NCBI GenBank assembly: GCA_964607165.1
Contig: CAZSIT010000031.1
Coordinates: 1 to 26,918 of the forward strand
Direction: 5' to 3'
DNA: 26,918 nt
Source of the DNA: DSPP01 sp964607165
GTDB lineage: Bacteria > Zixibacteria > MSB-5A5 > DSPP01
This document shows, piece by piece, positions 6,852 through 15,023 of this stretch (its first letter is position 1; each line of letters begins with the position of its first letter). Under the pieces are notes generated by a model that searched no databases, was not told the DNA's origin, and worked only from the letters and a program-made list of their open reading frames with translations. The position numbers and the translations under genes are program-made.

Positions 6852-7894
6852 TGGGAATTTTGATTGACGAAAAAACCAAAGTAATCGTGCAGGGGATCAC
6901 CGGCCGGGACGGCTCTTTTCACGCCCGGCAGATGAAGGAATACGGTACCAAAATCACAGCCGGGGTGACGCCGGGCAAAGGTGGTGAAAAACTGGATGGA
7001 ATTCCAATTTTTGATACGGTTAAAGAAGCCGAAGAGGCCACCGGCGCCAACTGCTCGGTGATTTACGTTCCTCCCGCATTTGCCTCCGATGCCATTTACG
7101 AAGCGGCGGACGCCGGATTGCCCTTGGTGGTATGCATAACCGAAGGGATTCCGGTCGCCGATATGCTAACGATTTATCATTATCTGAAAACAACCAACAC
7201 TCGCTTGATTGGCCCCAACTGCCCGGGACTGATTACTCCCGGAAAATCAAAAGTCGGCATAATGCCCGCCCAGATTCACAAACCCGGACGAGTTGGGGTC
7301 GTATCCCGCTCCGGCACGCTTACTTATGAAGTGGTTTATAATTTGACCTTAGCGGGAATTGGGCAATCCACCTGCATCGGCATCGGCGGCGACCCGGTGA
7401 TTGGCACCAACTTCGTGGACGTTTTGGGGATGTTTCAAAAAGACAAAGAAACCAAAGCCGTGGTTTTAATCGGTGAAATCGGCGGCACGGATGAAGAAAA
7501 GGCGGCCGAATTTATTAAAAACGAAATGACCAAGCCGGTGGTCGCTTTCATCGCCGGCCAGACCGCCCCTCCGGGCAAGCGGATGGGCCACGCCGGCGCC
7601 ATCATCTCCGGAGGAGCTGGAACGGCCAAAGAAAAAATCGAAATGTTCAAAAAAGTTGGCGTTCTGGTAGCTTCCACTCCAGCCGAAATACCGGCTTTGG
7701 TTGAAAAAGTTTTGGGCAAAAAGAAAAGTGCAAAAGTTTCTACGGCAGTGGTTAGAACTAAAGCGGCCAAGAAAACCGCCCCCCTGAAAACTCGAACTTT
7801 TAAAGGCAACCATGTAAAACCGGCTCACGCCCTGGCCGCCAAAAACAGCCCCGACAAAGTCGGGGCGAACAGAAAAACATCAAGGAAAAGATAA
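6851..7894 (+). CDS. sucD: Succinyl-CoA synthetase alpha subunit with 55-residue basic C-terminal extension
   Basis: The CoA-binding catalytic alpha subunit carries the phosphohistidine. Motifs are VIVQGITGRDGSFHA, NCPGLITPG, VGVVSRSGTLTYEV, GIGGDPVIGT and MGHAGAIISGGAGTA. The last contains the phosphorylated His247, equivalent to His246 of E. coli. The conserved fold ends around residue 290, yet the protein is 347 residues against roughly 290 usual. The extra C-terminal segment (about 293-347) is rich in Lys, Ala and Thr and looks disordered. The DNA for its end contains a perfect hairpin, GCCCCGAC-AAA-GTCGGGGC, at 7848-7866, so at least part of the tail may derive from a palindromic repeat landing in the coding end. 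Followed 3 nt later by ndk. Confidence 0.94.
   Translation: MGILIDEKTKVIVQGITGRDGSFHARQMKEYGTKITAGVTPGKGGEKLDGIPIFDTVKEAEEATGANCSVIYVPPAFASDAIYEAADAGLPLVVCITEGIPVADMLTIYHYLKTTNTRLIGPNCPGLITPGKSKVGIMPAQIHKPGRVGVVSRSGTLTYEVVYNLTLAGIGQSTCIGIGGDPVIGTNFVDVLGMFQKDKETKAVVLIGEIGGTDEEKAAEFIKNEMTKPVVAFIAGQTAPPGKRMGHAGAIISGGAGTAKEKIEMFKKVGVLVASTPAEIPALVEKVLGKKKSAKVSTAVVRTKAAKKTAPLKTRTFKGNHVKPAHALAAKNSPDKVGANRKTSRKR
7848..7866. repeat. Perfect hairpin inside the sucD 3' end
   Basis: GCCCCGAC (7848-7855), loop AAA, and GTCGGGGC (7859-7866) form an 8-bp GC-rich perfect stem. It is read in frame as part of SucD residues about 333-339 (SPDKVGA). No T-run follows, so it is not a typical Rho-independent terminator. 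It may be a REP-like insertion, or an mRNA structure between sucD and ndk. Confidence 0.75.
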
Positions 7895-7897
7895 AGA

Positions 7898-8317
7898 ATG
7901 GAAAAAACGTTGTTGATAATCAAACCGGATGCGGTCGGGCGCAACCTGACCGGCGAAATCATCTCCCGGCTGGAAAAATCCCGCTTTAAAATCAGGGCAA
8001 TGAAAATGGTTCATCTCAAATCAGAAGAAGCGCGAAAGTTTTATGCCGTGCACGAAGGCAAACCGTTTCTGACCGATTTGGTGGAGTTTATGTCCTCCGG
8101 CCCGGTGGTGCCAATTTTTCTGGAAAAAGAAAATGCCGTCGCCGATTTGCGCAAATTAATCGGCGCCACCGACCCCAGGGAGGCCGACCCGGGAACGATT
8201 CGCTACGATTTGGCCATCGATAAAGGCAAAAACTCCGTGCACGCTTCCGATTCCCCCGAAAACGCTCGGACCGAGATTGCTTTCTTTTTCCCCAATTCAA
8301 AGAATAACCGCAAATGA
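7898..8317 (+). CDS. ndk: Nucleoside diphosphate kinase
   Basis: This 139-residue cytoplasmic enzyme transfers the gamma phosphate between NTPs and NDPs through a phosphohistidine. It starts MEKTLLIIKPDAVGRNLTGE, and the active-site motif NSVHASDSPENA carries His115. Length is normal. It sits between sucD and mdh with a 3-nt gap on the left and a 4-nt ATGA overlap on the right. This context suits equilibration of the NTP made by succinyl-CoA synthetase. Confidence 0.96.
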   Translation: MEKTLLIIKPDAVGRNLTGEIISRLEKSRFKIRAMKMVHLKSEEARKFYAVHEGKPFLTDLVEFMSSGPVVPIFLEKENAVADLRKLIGATDPREADPGTIRYDLAIDKGKNSVHASDSPENARTEIAFFFPNSKNNRK

Positions 8318-9240
8318 AGAAAAAAATCTCCATCATCGGAGCGGGCAACGTTGGCGCTAGTTTAGGGCTCTATTTAGCCGAAGTGAATTTGGGTGACATC
8401 GTCTTAGTGGACATAGTTGAAGGTGTGCCCCAGGGCAAGGCGCTTGACTTATCCCAGGCCGGCCCGGTGCGCGGCTACAACTCGCGCGTGACCGGCACCA
8501 ACAATTATGCGGACATCGCGAATAGCGATATGGTTGTCATTACCGCCGGCCTTCCGCGCAAACCGGGAATGAGCCGCGAAGACCTGCTTTCCGCCAACGC
8601 CGACATCGTCGGAAAAGTAGCCGATGAAATCAAGAAATACGCCCCCAAGTCATTTGTTCTCGTCGTCTCCAATCCCTTGGACATTATGACCTACCACGCT
8701 TTCAAAAAAACCGGCTTTCCGGCCAATCGTGTCTTCGGCCAGGCCGGCGTTCTGGACTCCGTTAGGTTTCGGACTTTCGTAGCGCTGGAACTGGGAGTGG
8801 CTTTTACCGATACGCAAGCGATGGTTTTGGGGGGACACGGAGATACGATGGTGCCTCTCACTCGCTACACAACGGTGTCCGGAGTCCCGATTTCGGAATT
8901 GATTTCAAAAGAGAAAATCCAAGCCATCAGCGACCGCACCCGCGACGGCGGCGCCGAAATTGTCAAGCTTTTAAAAACCGGTTCGGCCTACTACGCTCCC
9001 GCCGCCGCTTCGGCTGAAATGGTAAAAGCGGTGTTGGGAGATGAAAAGAAACTGCTCCCCGCTTCGGCTTACTTGACCGGGCAATACGGCCTTTCCGACC
9101 TGTATATTGGCGTTCCGGTCATTTTGGGCGCCGCGGGAGTCGAAAAAATAGTTGAATTGAAACTGGAAAAAGAGGAAAAAGAAGCCCTGACCAAATCGGC
9201 CGGAACCTATAAAGAGATGCTTAAATTTTTGGGATACTGA
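8314..9240 (+). CDS. mdh: Malate dehydrogenase (LDH-like type)
   Basis: This 308-residue NAD-dependent enzyme interconverts malate and oxaloacetate. The Rossmann motif GAGNVGASLG begins at residue 9, and Asp33 (VLVDIVEG) indicates NAD preference. The substrate loop GLPRKPGMSRED has Arg82 and Arg88; the Arg in this loop separates malate from lactate dehydrogenases, which have Gln. VSNPLDIMTY and the catalytic His175 in GGHGDTMVPL follow. It overlaps ndk by 4 nt and icd by 1 nt, so the three are probably translated together. Mdh beside icd is also known from the Bacillus citZ-icd-mdh cluster, but no citrate synthase is present here. Confidence 0.95.
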   Translation: MKKKISIIGAGNVGASLGLYLAEVNLGDIVLVDIVEGVPQGKALDLSQAGPVRGYNSRVTGTNNYADIANSDMVVITAGLPRKPGMSREDLLSANADIVGKVADEIKKYAPKSFVLVVSNPLDIMTYHAFKKTGFPANRVFGQAGVLDSVRFRTFVALELGVAFTDTQAMVLGGHGDTMVPLTRYTTVSGVPISELISKEKIQAISDRTRDGGAEIVKLLKTGSAYYAPAAASAEMVKAVLGDEKKLLPASAYLTGQYGLSDLYIGVPVILGAAGVEKIVELKLEKEEKEALTKSAGTYKEMLKFLGY

Positions 9241-10523
9241 TGAAAAAATTCAAAACATTTACAATCCCCAAGGATGGGGAGCTGATTGCCTACAAACAGA
9301 ACAAGCTGGAAGTTCCTGACTATCCGATTATCCCCTTTATCGAAGGGGACGGTATCGGCGTGGATATAATGCCCGCCACGCAGCGCGTGATTAGCGCCGC
9401 CATCGAAAAGGCTTACGGTCCCGGCCGCCGCATCGTTTGGACCGAAATTTTCGCCGGTGAAAAAGCCTTCAAAAAATTTGGCAAATGGCTGCCCAAAGAA
9501 ACCGAGGAGGCTATCAAGTTTTTTGTTGTTGCCTTAAAAGGCCCGCTCACCACCCCCATCGGCGGCGGCATCCGCAGCCTGAACGTTACCCTGCGGCAGG
9601 TTTTGGATTTGTATGCCTGCGTCCGTCCGGTGCGCTACTTTGAGGGAGTCCCGGCGCCGGTGAAAAACCCGCAGGATGTCAATCTGGTAATCTTCCGCGA
9701 AAATACCGAAGACGTGTATGCCGGTTTGGAATGGAAAAAAGGCTCACCGGAAGCTAAAAAGCTGATTTCATTCTTGGGTAAATCGCTGAAGGTCAAAGTG
9801 AGGGCCGATTCCGGCATTGGAATTAAGCCGATTTCAGTCACTGCCACCAAAAGGCTGGCGCGCAAGGCAATGGAGTATGCGCTCGAAAACAACCGAAAAA
9901 CGGTTACCCTGATTCACAAAGGCAACATTATGAAGTTCACCGAGGGAGCTTTCAAGGATTGGGGATTTGAGCTGATCAAAAAGGAATTCGGCAAAAACGT
10001 GGTTTTTGAAGAGGAGCTGGAAAAATACAACGGAGAAGTTCCCGCCGGCAAAATTTTGGTCAACGACCGCCTGGCCGACTCCATCTTCCAGCAGATTTTA
10101 ATCCGCCCCAAAGAGTACGACGTTTTGGTCTGTCCCAACCTGATTGGCGATTTTCTGTCCGACGCCGCCGCCGCCCAAGTCGGCGGGCTGGGTATGGCTC
10201 CGGGCGGCAACATTGGCGATGGAACGGCGCTTTTCGAGGCCACCCACGGAACGGCGCCCAAATATGCCGGCCAGGATAAAGTCAACCCCAGCAGTCTGAT
10301 TCTTTCGGGCGCCTTGATGCTGGAATATATGGGCTGGAAAGAGGCCGCCGGTCTGATTTACCAGGGACTGGCCGCCGCCATCAAACAAAAGACCGTAACT
10401 TACGACTTGGAACGCCTGATGCCGGGTGCCCAGCTGGTTTCCACTTCAGGGTTTGCCGAACGCATCATTGCCCATCTTAAGGAAGCCCGTTTCCGGCCGG
10501 TCGAAACGGCCCTGACGGACTGA
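9240..10523 (+). CDS. icd: Isocitrate dehydrogenase, NADP-type
   Basis: This 427-residue enzyme decarboxylates isocitrate to 2-oxoglutarate. It matches the E. coli/Bacillus class: IPFIEGDGIG near residue 31, GGGIRSLNVTLRQ with Ser113 at the same number as the regulatory phosphorylation site of E. coli ICDH, FRENTEDVYAG, IHKGNIMKFTEGAF, NLIGDFLSDAAAA and ATHGTAPKYAGQDKVNP. Lys341-Tyr342 in the last motif are the NADP-specifying pair, so NADP+ is predicted. It starts within the mdh stop codon (TGATG). No isocitrate dehydrogenase kinase/phosphatase or glyoxylate-shunt gene lies nearby, so regulation at Ser113 is untested. Confidence 0.95.
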   Translation: MKKFKTFTIPKDGELIAYKQNKLEVPDYPIIPFIEGDGIGVDIMPATQRVISAAIEKAYGPGRRIVWTEIFAGEKAFKKFGKWLPKETEEAIKFFVVALKGPLTTPIGGGIRSLNVTLRQVLDLYACVRPVRYFEGVPAPVKNPQDVNLVIFRENTEDVYAGLEWKKGSPEAKKLISFLGKSLKVKVRADSGIGIKPISVTATKRLARKAMEYALENNRKTVTLIHKGNIMKFTEGAFKDWGFELIKKEFGKNVVFEEELEKYNGEVPAGKILVNDRLADSIFQQILIRPKEYDVLVCPNLIGDFLSDAAAAQVGGLGMAPGGNIGDGTALFEATHGTAPKYAGQDKVNPSSLILSGALMLEYMGWKEAAGLIYQGLAAAIKQKTVTYDLERLMPGAQLVSTSGFAERIIAHLKEARFRPVETALTD

Positions 10524-10524
10524 T

Positions 10525-11679
10525 ATGCCCGAAACTCATCCTCCCCGTCGCCGCCGCGGCGGCCCGCCCCGCCCGCGCGGAATTCTGGCCTCCATAGTAG
10601 TCCCCGCTCACAACGAGGAAGAAAACCTGCCGGCGTTGATGGAAGCCTTTGCGGAGGTTTTCCGGCGCGACCACATCTCTGCCGAAGTTATTTTGGTGGA
10701 TGATGGTTCCACCGACAAAACCTATCCAAAAGCCCGCGAGCTGGCCGGCCGCTACCACTTTTTACGGACTTATTTCCACAAAACCCGCCAGGGGGTAACC
10801 GCCGCCTTGAACACCGGTTTTTCTTTGGCGCGCGGCCGTTTTCTTTTCTTCTTTCCCGCCGATTTGCAATATCACCCCAACGAGCTGCCCCAGATGATTT
10901 CGCGTCTTTCCGAGGGATACGACATAGTCACCGGCTGGAAGCAAGGCCGCTACGGCGGCAAACGTTTGGTTTCTTCCACTTACAACCTGCTTTGTCGGAT
11001 GTTGTTCAATGTTCCCGTTCACGATTTGAATTCCATCAAAGGTTTCAAGCGCGAAGTTTTAACCAATCTTTCTTTCCGCAAGGACTGGCACCGCTATATG
11101 GTGGTGATGGCCCACGAAGAGGGATTCCGGGTGACCGAAGTGAAGGTGAAACTATATCCACGCAAATTCGGCCAATCCAAATTCGGCTTCTGGCGTATTC
11201 CCGTCGGTTTTCTGGACCTTTTAGCCGTCAAATTCCAGCTTTCCTTTTCCAAAAAGCCGCTTCTTTTCTTCGGCTCCTGGGGATTGGTTTTGGTCGGCTT
11301 GGGGATTTTGGCGGGATTGGCGGCCATCGGCTTCCGCATCTTCGCCCACGAAGGCTACCGCCCGGTTTTATACTTGGTGATGTTGCTGGAAATGTTGGGA
11401 ATCTCCTTTTTCGCCTTGGGATTTTTGGGTGAAACATTGGTCGAGCTGCAAAGCAAAATCGACTTCCTGTCGCGCGAAGTGGGCGAACTAAAAACCAGCC
11501 GCACCGCTCCGATTATGCTCCGCCCAACATCTTCCCGTCCGGCAGAGCGGGCACAGCCTTCCCCTGCGTCAGGTTCAAGCTACAACCGGCCTGTGACAAA
11601 ACCAAGCGCCAAAGAAGAAACGGCCGGGCAGCCGAGCGCCTCGGAAGAAACCGAACAGAAGTTTCCTTTCGACAATTGA
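10525..11679 (+). CDS. Family 2 glycosyltransferase with two C-terminal membrane segments
   Basis: This 384-residue protein has a very basic N-terminus (RRRRGGPPRPR), then a GT-A domain with SIVVPAHNEEENLP (residues 23-36), VDDGSTDKT (Asp59-Asp60), FFPADLQYHP and DLNSIKGFKREVL. Two hydrophobic segments follow (about 243-272 and 280-308), as in DPM1/ArnC/GtrB-like polyprenyl-phosphate glycosyltransferases. Residues from about 325 on form a Ser/Pro/Glu-rich, probably disordered tail. It likely transfers a sugar to a lipid phosphate at the inner membrane; sugar and acceptor are unknown. It follows icd by one nt and its stop overlaps the next TTG start, opening the glycan module. Confidence 0.85.
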   Translation: MPETHPPRRRRGGPPRPRGILASIVVPAHNEEENLPALMEAFAEVFRRDHISAEVILVDDGSTDKTYPKARELAGRYHFLRTYFHKTRQGVTAALNTGFSLARGRFLFFFPADLQYHPNELPQMISRLSEGYDIVTGWKQGRYGGKRLVSSTYNLLCRMLFNVPVHDLNSIKGFKREVLTNLSFRKDWHRYMVVMAHEEGFRVTEVKVKLYPRKFGQSKFGFWRIPVGFLDLLAVKFQLSFSKKPLLFFGSWGLVLVGLGILAGLAAIGFRIFAHEGYRPVLYLVMLLEMLGISFFALGFLGETLVELQSKIDFLSREVGELKTSRTAPIMLRPTSSRPAERAQPSPASGSSYNRPVTKPSAKEETAGQPSASEETEQKFPFDN

Positions 11680-12578
11680 AAAGTAAGATATTTGCCGTTT
11701 TTCGCTGGACTTCGGTTGTTCTAATTTTCTTCTTTTTGGGCAAAAAAGTCGTTGCCGACTGGCAGGAAGTTCAAAAATACGACTGGAGCGTCAGCACGTT
11801 CTGGCTGGTTTTTTCGGTTTTGATTCTGTTTGGCAACTTCATTTTTCTTTCCTGGATCTGGAGCGAAATTTTAAAAGTCTTTAAAAGGACAATCAAACTG
11901 CGCAAAGCCTTCAAAATTTCTTACCTCTCTAACCTGGCCCGTTACCTGCCTGGCCGCATCTGGCAATATGTCAGCCTGGTGGCAATGTGTGAAAAAGAAG
12001 GAATTCCCAAAGCTACTTCGACAACCTCTTTCGTTTTAAGCCAGTTGATAAACATCCCCGCCGCCCTCTTTTTGATTCTCATCACCGGCGTTTTGCCCGC
12101 AATTGCCAAACAGGCCTGGGTCAAAGACACCATTTGGATTTTGGGAGGGGCCATTACTCTGGCGGCTTTAGTGGTAATTTACCGCCCTCGGTTGACCGAA
12201 AAAGTAATGCATTTTATGCTTAAAAAATTCCAAAAAACCGAACCCGAATTAGCCTTGAAGAAAAATTCCCTGTCCGGTATATTCGCCTACTATGTTTTCG
12301 GCTGGTTTCTGCACGGAACCGCTTTTTTCTTCTTTGTCGTTTCGGTCACCGGGACGGCCGACCATTTCTTCTCCATTGTCGGGGGCTACGTGGCCGCCTA
12401 TTTGATAGGATACTTGAGCTTTTTCACGCCGGGCGGCCTGGGCGTTCGCGAAGCGGTGCTGGCTTTGGTATTAAACATCTACTTTCCCGACTCGGTCGCC
12501 ATACTGCTCTCCGCTCTCTCGCGTATTTGGATGGTGCTGGGCGAAACCGCCGGTGCCGCCGTAGCCTGGAAACTGTAA
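11676..12578 (+). CDS. Lysylphosphatidylglycerol-synthase-TM / flippase-like integral membrane protein
   Basis: This 300-residue protein has about eight hydrophobic helices and the hallmarks of the LPG_synthase_TM (AglD-like, former UPF0104) family: SNLARYLPGRIWQY in the first third and FFTPGGLGVREAVLAL near the C-terminus. Such proteins often sit beside GT2 enzymes in glycan-lipid clusters and are suspected of moving or modifying lipid-linked sugars; the biochemical role is not established. The start is the TTG at 11676, which overlaps the previous stop as TTGA and gives MKSKIFAVFRW. No in-frame ATG or GTG lies nearby. The next gene begins immediately after its stop (0-nt gap). Confidence 0.82.
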   Translation: MKSKIFAVFRWTSVVLIFFFLGKKVVADWQEVQKYDWSVSTFWLVFSVLILFGNFIFLSWIWSEILKVFKRTIKLRKAFKISYLSNLARYLPGRIWQYVSLVAMCEKEGIPKATSTTSFVLSQLINIPAALFLILITGVLPAIAKQAWVKDTIWILGGAITLAALVVIYRPRLTEKVMHFMLKKFQKTEPELALKKNSLSGIFAYYVFGWFLHGTAFFFFVVSVTGTADHFFSIVGGYVAAYLIGYLSFFTPGGLGVREAVLALVLNIYFPDSVAILLSALSRIWMVLGETAGAAVAWKL

Positions 12579-15023
12579 ATGGCTAAAAAAGAGAACCGGC
12601 CAAAACTCCAGGTTAAACATCCGGCCACCACCCTTTGGTGGGAAAACGCCCGTTTATTCCCCTGGCTCCCCATCGGAACCTATTTTGTGGTAACGATAAT
12701 ACTTTTCGCCGACTTTGTTTTTTCTAACAAAATGCTGGCAGGCTCCGACACCCTGCAGGCCGGCATCTTTTTCCGCTCCTATTTGGTGGAGTTTTTCAAA
12801 AATCAGGGCCACATTCCCCAGTGGAATCCATATATCTACGGCGGAATGCCCTTCGTGGACGCTTTCCACGGCGACATTTTCTATCCGCTAAGTTTTCTGA
12901 AATTTTTAATGCCCTTGGACCGCGCCCTGGGCTGGATTCAAATCCTGCACATCTTTTTAGCCGGCTGCTTTATGTATGCTTGCGCCCGCCGCTTTGGCGC
13001 GGGCTATCTCGGCGCTTTCACCGCCGGGTTGTTCTACACCCTTTCAACCTATCTTGTTTCTTTTGTCAGTCCCGGCCACGACGGCAAAATTTTTGTTACC
13101 ACTCTCTTCCCGCTTGCTTTTTATTTCCTCGAAGGAGTTTTCGAGAAACAAGCTTTCACCAATTCGATTTTAATGGGCGGGGCCCTCGGCCTAATCTGGC
13201 TGACCCCTCACCCCCAAATGGCCTACTTCACCCATTTGGCTTTGGCTTCCTATGCCGGATACCGGCTCATCGAAAAAATAGTGACCGAAAAAGCTTGGAG
13301 CTGGACAATTCTTCGAGGCAGCGGAGTTGCCTTTGCGGTGATAATCGGGCTGGGAATTTCCGCCATCCAGATGTGGCCCGGAATTAAATATGTGAACAAT
13401 TACTCTCCCCGCGCCGAAAATCGCGGCTACGAATGGGCCACTTCCTGGTCAATGCATCCCGAAGAACTGGTTGGTCAGCTTGTTGGTGGCTTTTCCGGAA
13501 TGGTGGTCCAAACCGAACAAAGCTATTGGGGCCGCAATCCGTTCAAGGATAACTCTGAATACACCGGCCTCGTAGCCCTACTTTTGGCAATTTCTGCCCT
13601 GGTGCTTTGGAACAAGCGCAAGAAATGGTATTTCGCCGGACTCGCTATTTTTGCCCTGCTTTATGCCTTGGGCGCCACCACCCCGCTATTCCATTTATTC
13701 TATGCGCTGATACCGCAGGTCAAAAAAATGCGCGCTCCCAGTATGATTATGTTTCTTTTTTCCTTTTCCTCTTCACTTTTGGCCGGTTTTGGCTTGGAAT
13801 CGATTCTTGCCCGTCTTGACAATTTAGCCCAGACCGTCAAAAAGCGCCTTTTCGTAACATTGGGAACGGTTGTGGGTTTGATTCTACTTTTAACTTTAAT
13901 TACCACCTTCAGCGGCCAGAGCTTTGTCGGTTTCTGGAAAGGGCTTTTCTACTCCCAAATGGAGCCAAATAAACAGGCCATTCTGCAGGCAAATCTTTCC
14001 AAAATCGTCGGCCACTGTTGGCTGGCCCTTTTCATCGGAGCTACTGCTTTCAGTTTAATCTGGTTGTATTTGAAGCGTAGTGTTCCCGCTGCGGTTTTAG
14101 TAACGGTACTTCTGATAATTGGAGCTTTCGATTTATTTCGAATGGACAAAAATTTTATCGAGACCACCACTTTGGACGCCCATTTCAGCCGCTATCCTTT
14201 AGTGGATGCAATCAAGCAGGACCCTATCCCGGGACGAACTTTTATCCTGCCCGGTGCTCTCTCCGGCCTTCCCGGAATCGGCACGGAAGATTATCTCCCT
14301 TACTTTGATATCGAAACCGTCACCGGCTACCACGGCAATCAATTCCGCAGCTACGAAGAATTCATCGGCGGCAAGTCCTTCACCAACATTTTGCAAAGTT
14401 TCACCTTTTTAAACTTACTCAATACGCGCTATCTCGTAACCCGTCAGCCGATTGAAATCCCCGGTCAGCTGCAATTGGTTGGCAGCTATAACGGAGTCTA
14501 CTTATATCAAAATCTGACCGCCCTGCCGCGCGCTTTCGCCGTCTTCAATTACCAGGTGGTGAAAAGCTGGGACGAAGCGATAGCCGAACTGCGCCGGCCC
14601 CATTTCAATCCGGCTAAAACGATTTTCTTCATGGAAGACCCAAAGCCCACGGGCTGGCAGGCCGACACCACCCTGCCTCCGATTACCGCCGAAGTAACCG
14701 ACCGGCAGGTCGAATCGTATAAAACCAGAGTGAACCTATCCCGCCCCGGCTTTTTATTTTTGAGTGAAAACTTTTATCCTAATTGGAAAGCGTATGAAAA
14801 CGGGCAACCAATGAAAGTGTATTTAGTGGATGTTACCTTCCGAGCGGTGTACTTGCCCACCGGGAATCACACCATCGAATGGCGCTACGAGCCGGAGCTA
14901 TACAAAAAAGCCCGCACGCTGACCTGGGTGACATCCTTAATCGTTTTGCTTACCGCCGTATATTCCATCGTTCCCAAGCGTAAAAAAGAAATCCCGGCCG
15001 AAGCGCCTTCTCCGAGCACCTGA
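12579..15023 (+). CDS. YfhO-family large membrane protein (GT-C-like)
   Basis: This 814-residue protein starts with a short basic segment and a first membrane helix. The loop signature GSDTLQ and WNPYIYGGMPFVDAFHGD follow, typical of YfhO-type proteins. About a dozen hydrophobic helices reach to about residue 530, then a large non-membrane domain that includes FLSENFYPNWKAYENGQP and LPTGNHTIEWRYEP, and finally a last helix near the C-terminus. Relatives are implicated in glycosylation of cell-wall polymers using polyprenyl-phosphate sugars. Here it directly precedes a polyprenol-phosphate mannose synthase-like gene (1-nt overlap), which fits a donor-maker/donor-user pair. The exact substrate is inferred, not seen. 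Confidence 0.85.
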   Translation: MAKKENRPKLQVKHPATTLWWENARLFPWLPIGTYFVVTIILFADFVFSNKMLAGSDTLQAGIFFRSYLVEFFKNQGHIPQWNPYIYGGMPFVDAFHGDIFYPLSFLKFLMPLDRALGWIQILHIFLAGCFMYACARRFGAGYLGAFTAGLFYTLSTYLVSFVSPGHDGKIFVTTLFPLAFYFLEGVFEKQAFTNSILMGGALGLIWLTPHPQMAYFTHLALASYAGYRLIEKIVTEKAWSWTILRGSGVAFAVIIGLGISAIQMWPGIKYVNNYSPRAENRGYEWATSWSMHPEELVGQLVGGFSGMVVQTEQSYWGRNPFKDNSEYTGLVALLLAISALVLWNKRKKWYFAGLAIFALLYALGATTPLFHLFYALIPQVKKMRAPSMIMFLFSFSSSLLAGFGLESILARLDNLAQTVKKRLFVTLGTVVGLILLLTLITTFSGQSFVGFWKGLFYSQMEPNKQAILQANLSKIVGHCWLALFIGATAFSLIWLYLKRSVPAAVLVTVLLIIGAFDLFRMDKNFIETTTLDAHFSRYPLVDAIKQDPIPGRTFILPGALSGLPGIGTEDYLPYFDIETVTGYHGNQFRSYEEFIGGKSFTNILQSFTFLNLLNTRYLVTRQPIEIPGQLQLVGSYNGVYLYQNLTALPRAFAVFNYQVVKSWDEAIAELRRPHFNPAKTIFFMEDPKPTGWQADTTLPPITAEVTDRQVESYKTRVNLSRPGFLFLSENFYPNWKAYENGQPMKVYLVDVTFRAVYLPTGNHTIEWRYEPELYKKARTLTWVTSLIVLLTAVYSIVPKRKKEIPAEAPSPST

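Noticed and set aside
8314..9240. Lactate dehydrogenase
   Set aside because: Arg82 in the substrate loop GLPRKPGMSR marks malate dehydrogenase, and the TCA operon context agrees.
12821..13387. 188-codon + strand frame inside the YfhO-like gene
   Set aside because: It is an out-of-frame shadow rich in Arg, Pro and Phe, as expected from the GC pattern of the real gene.
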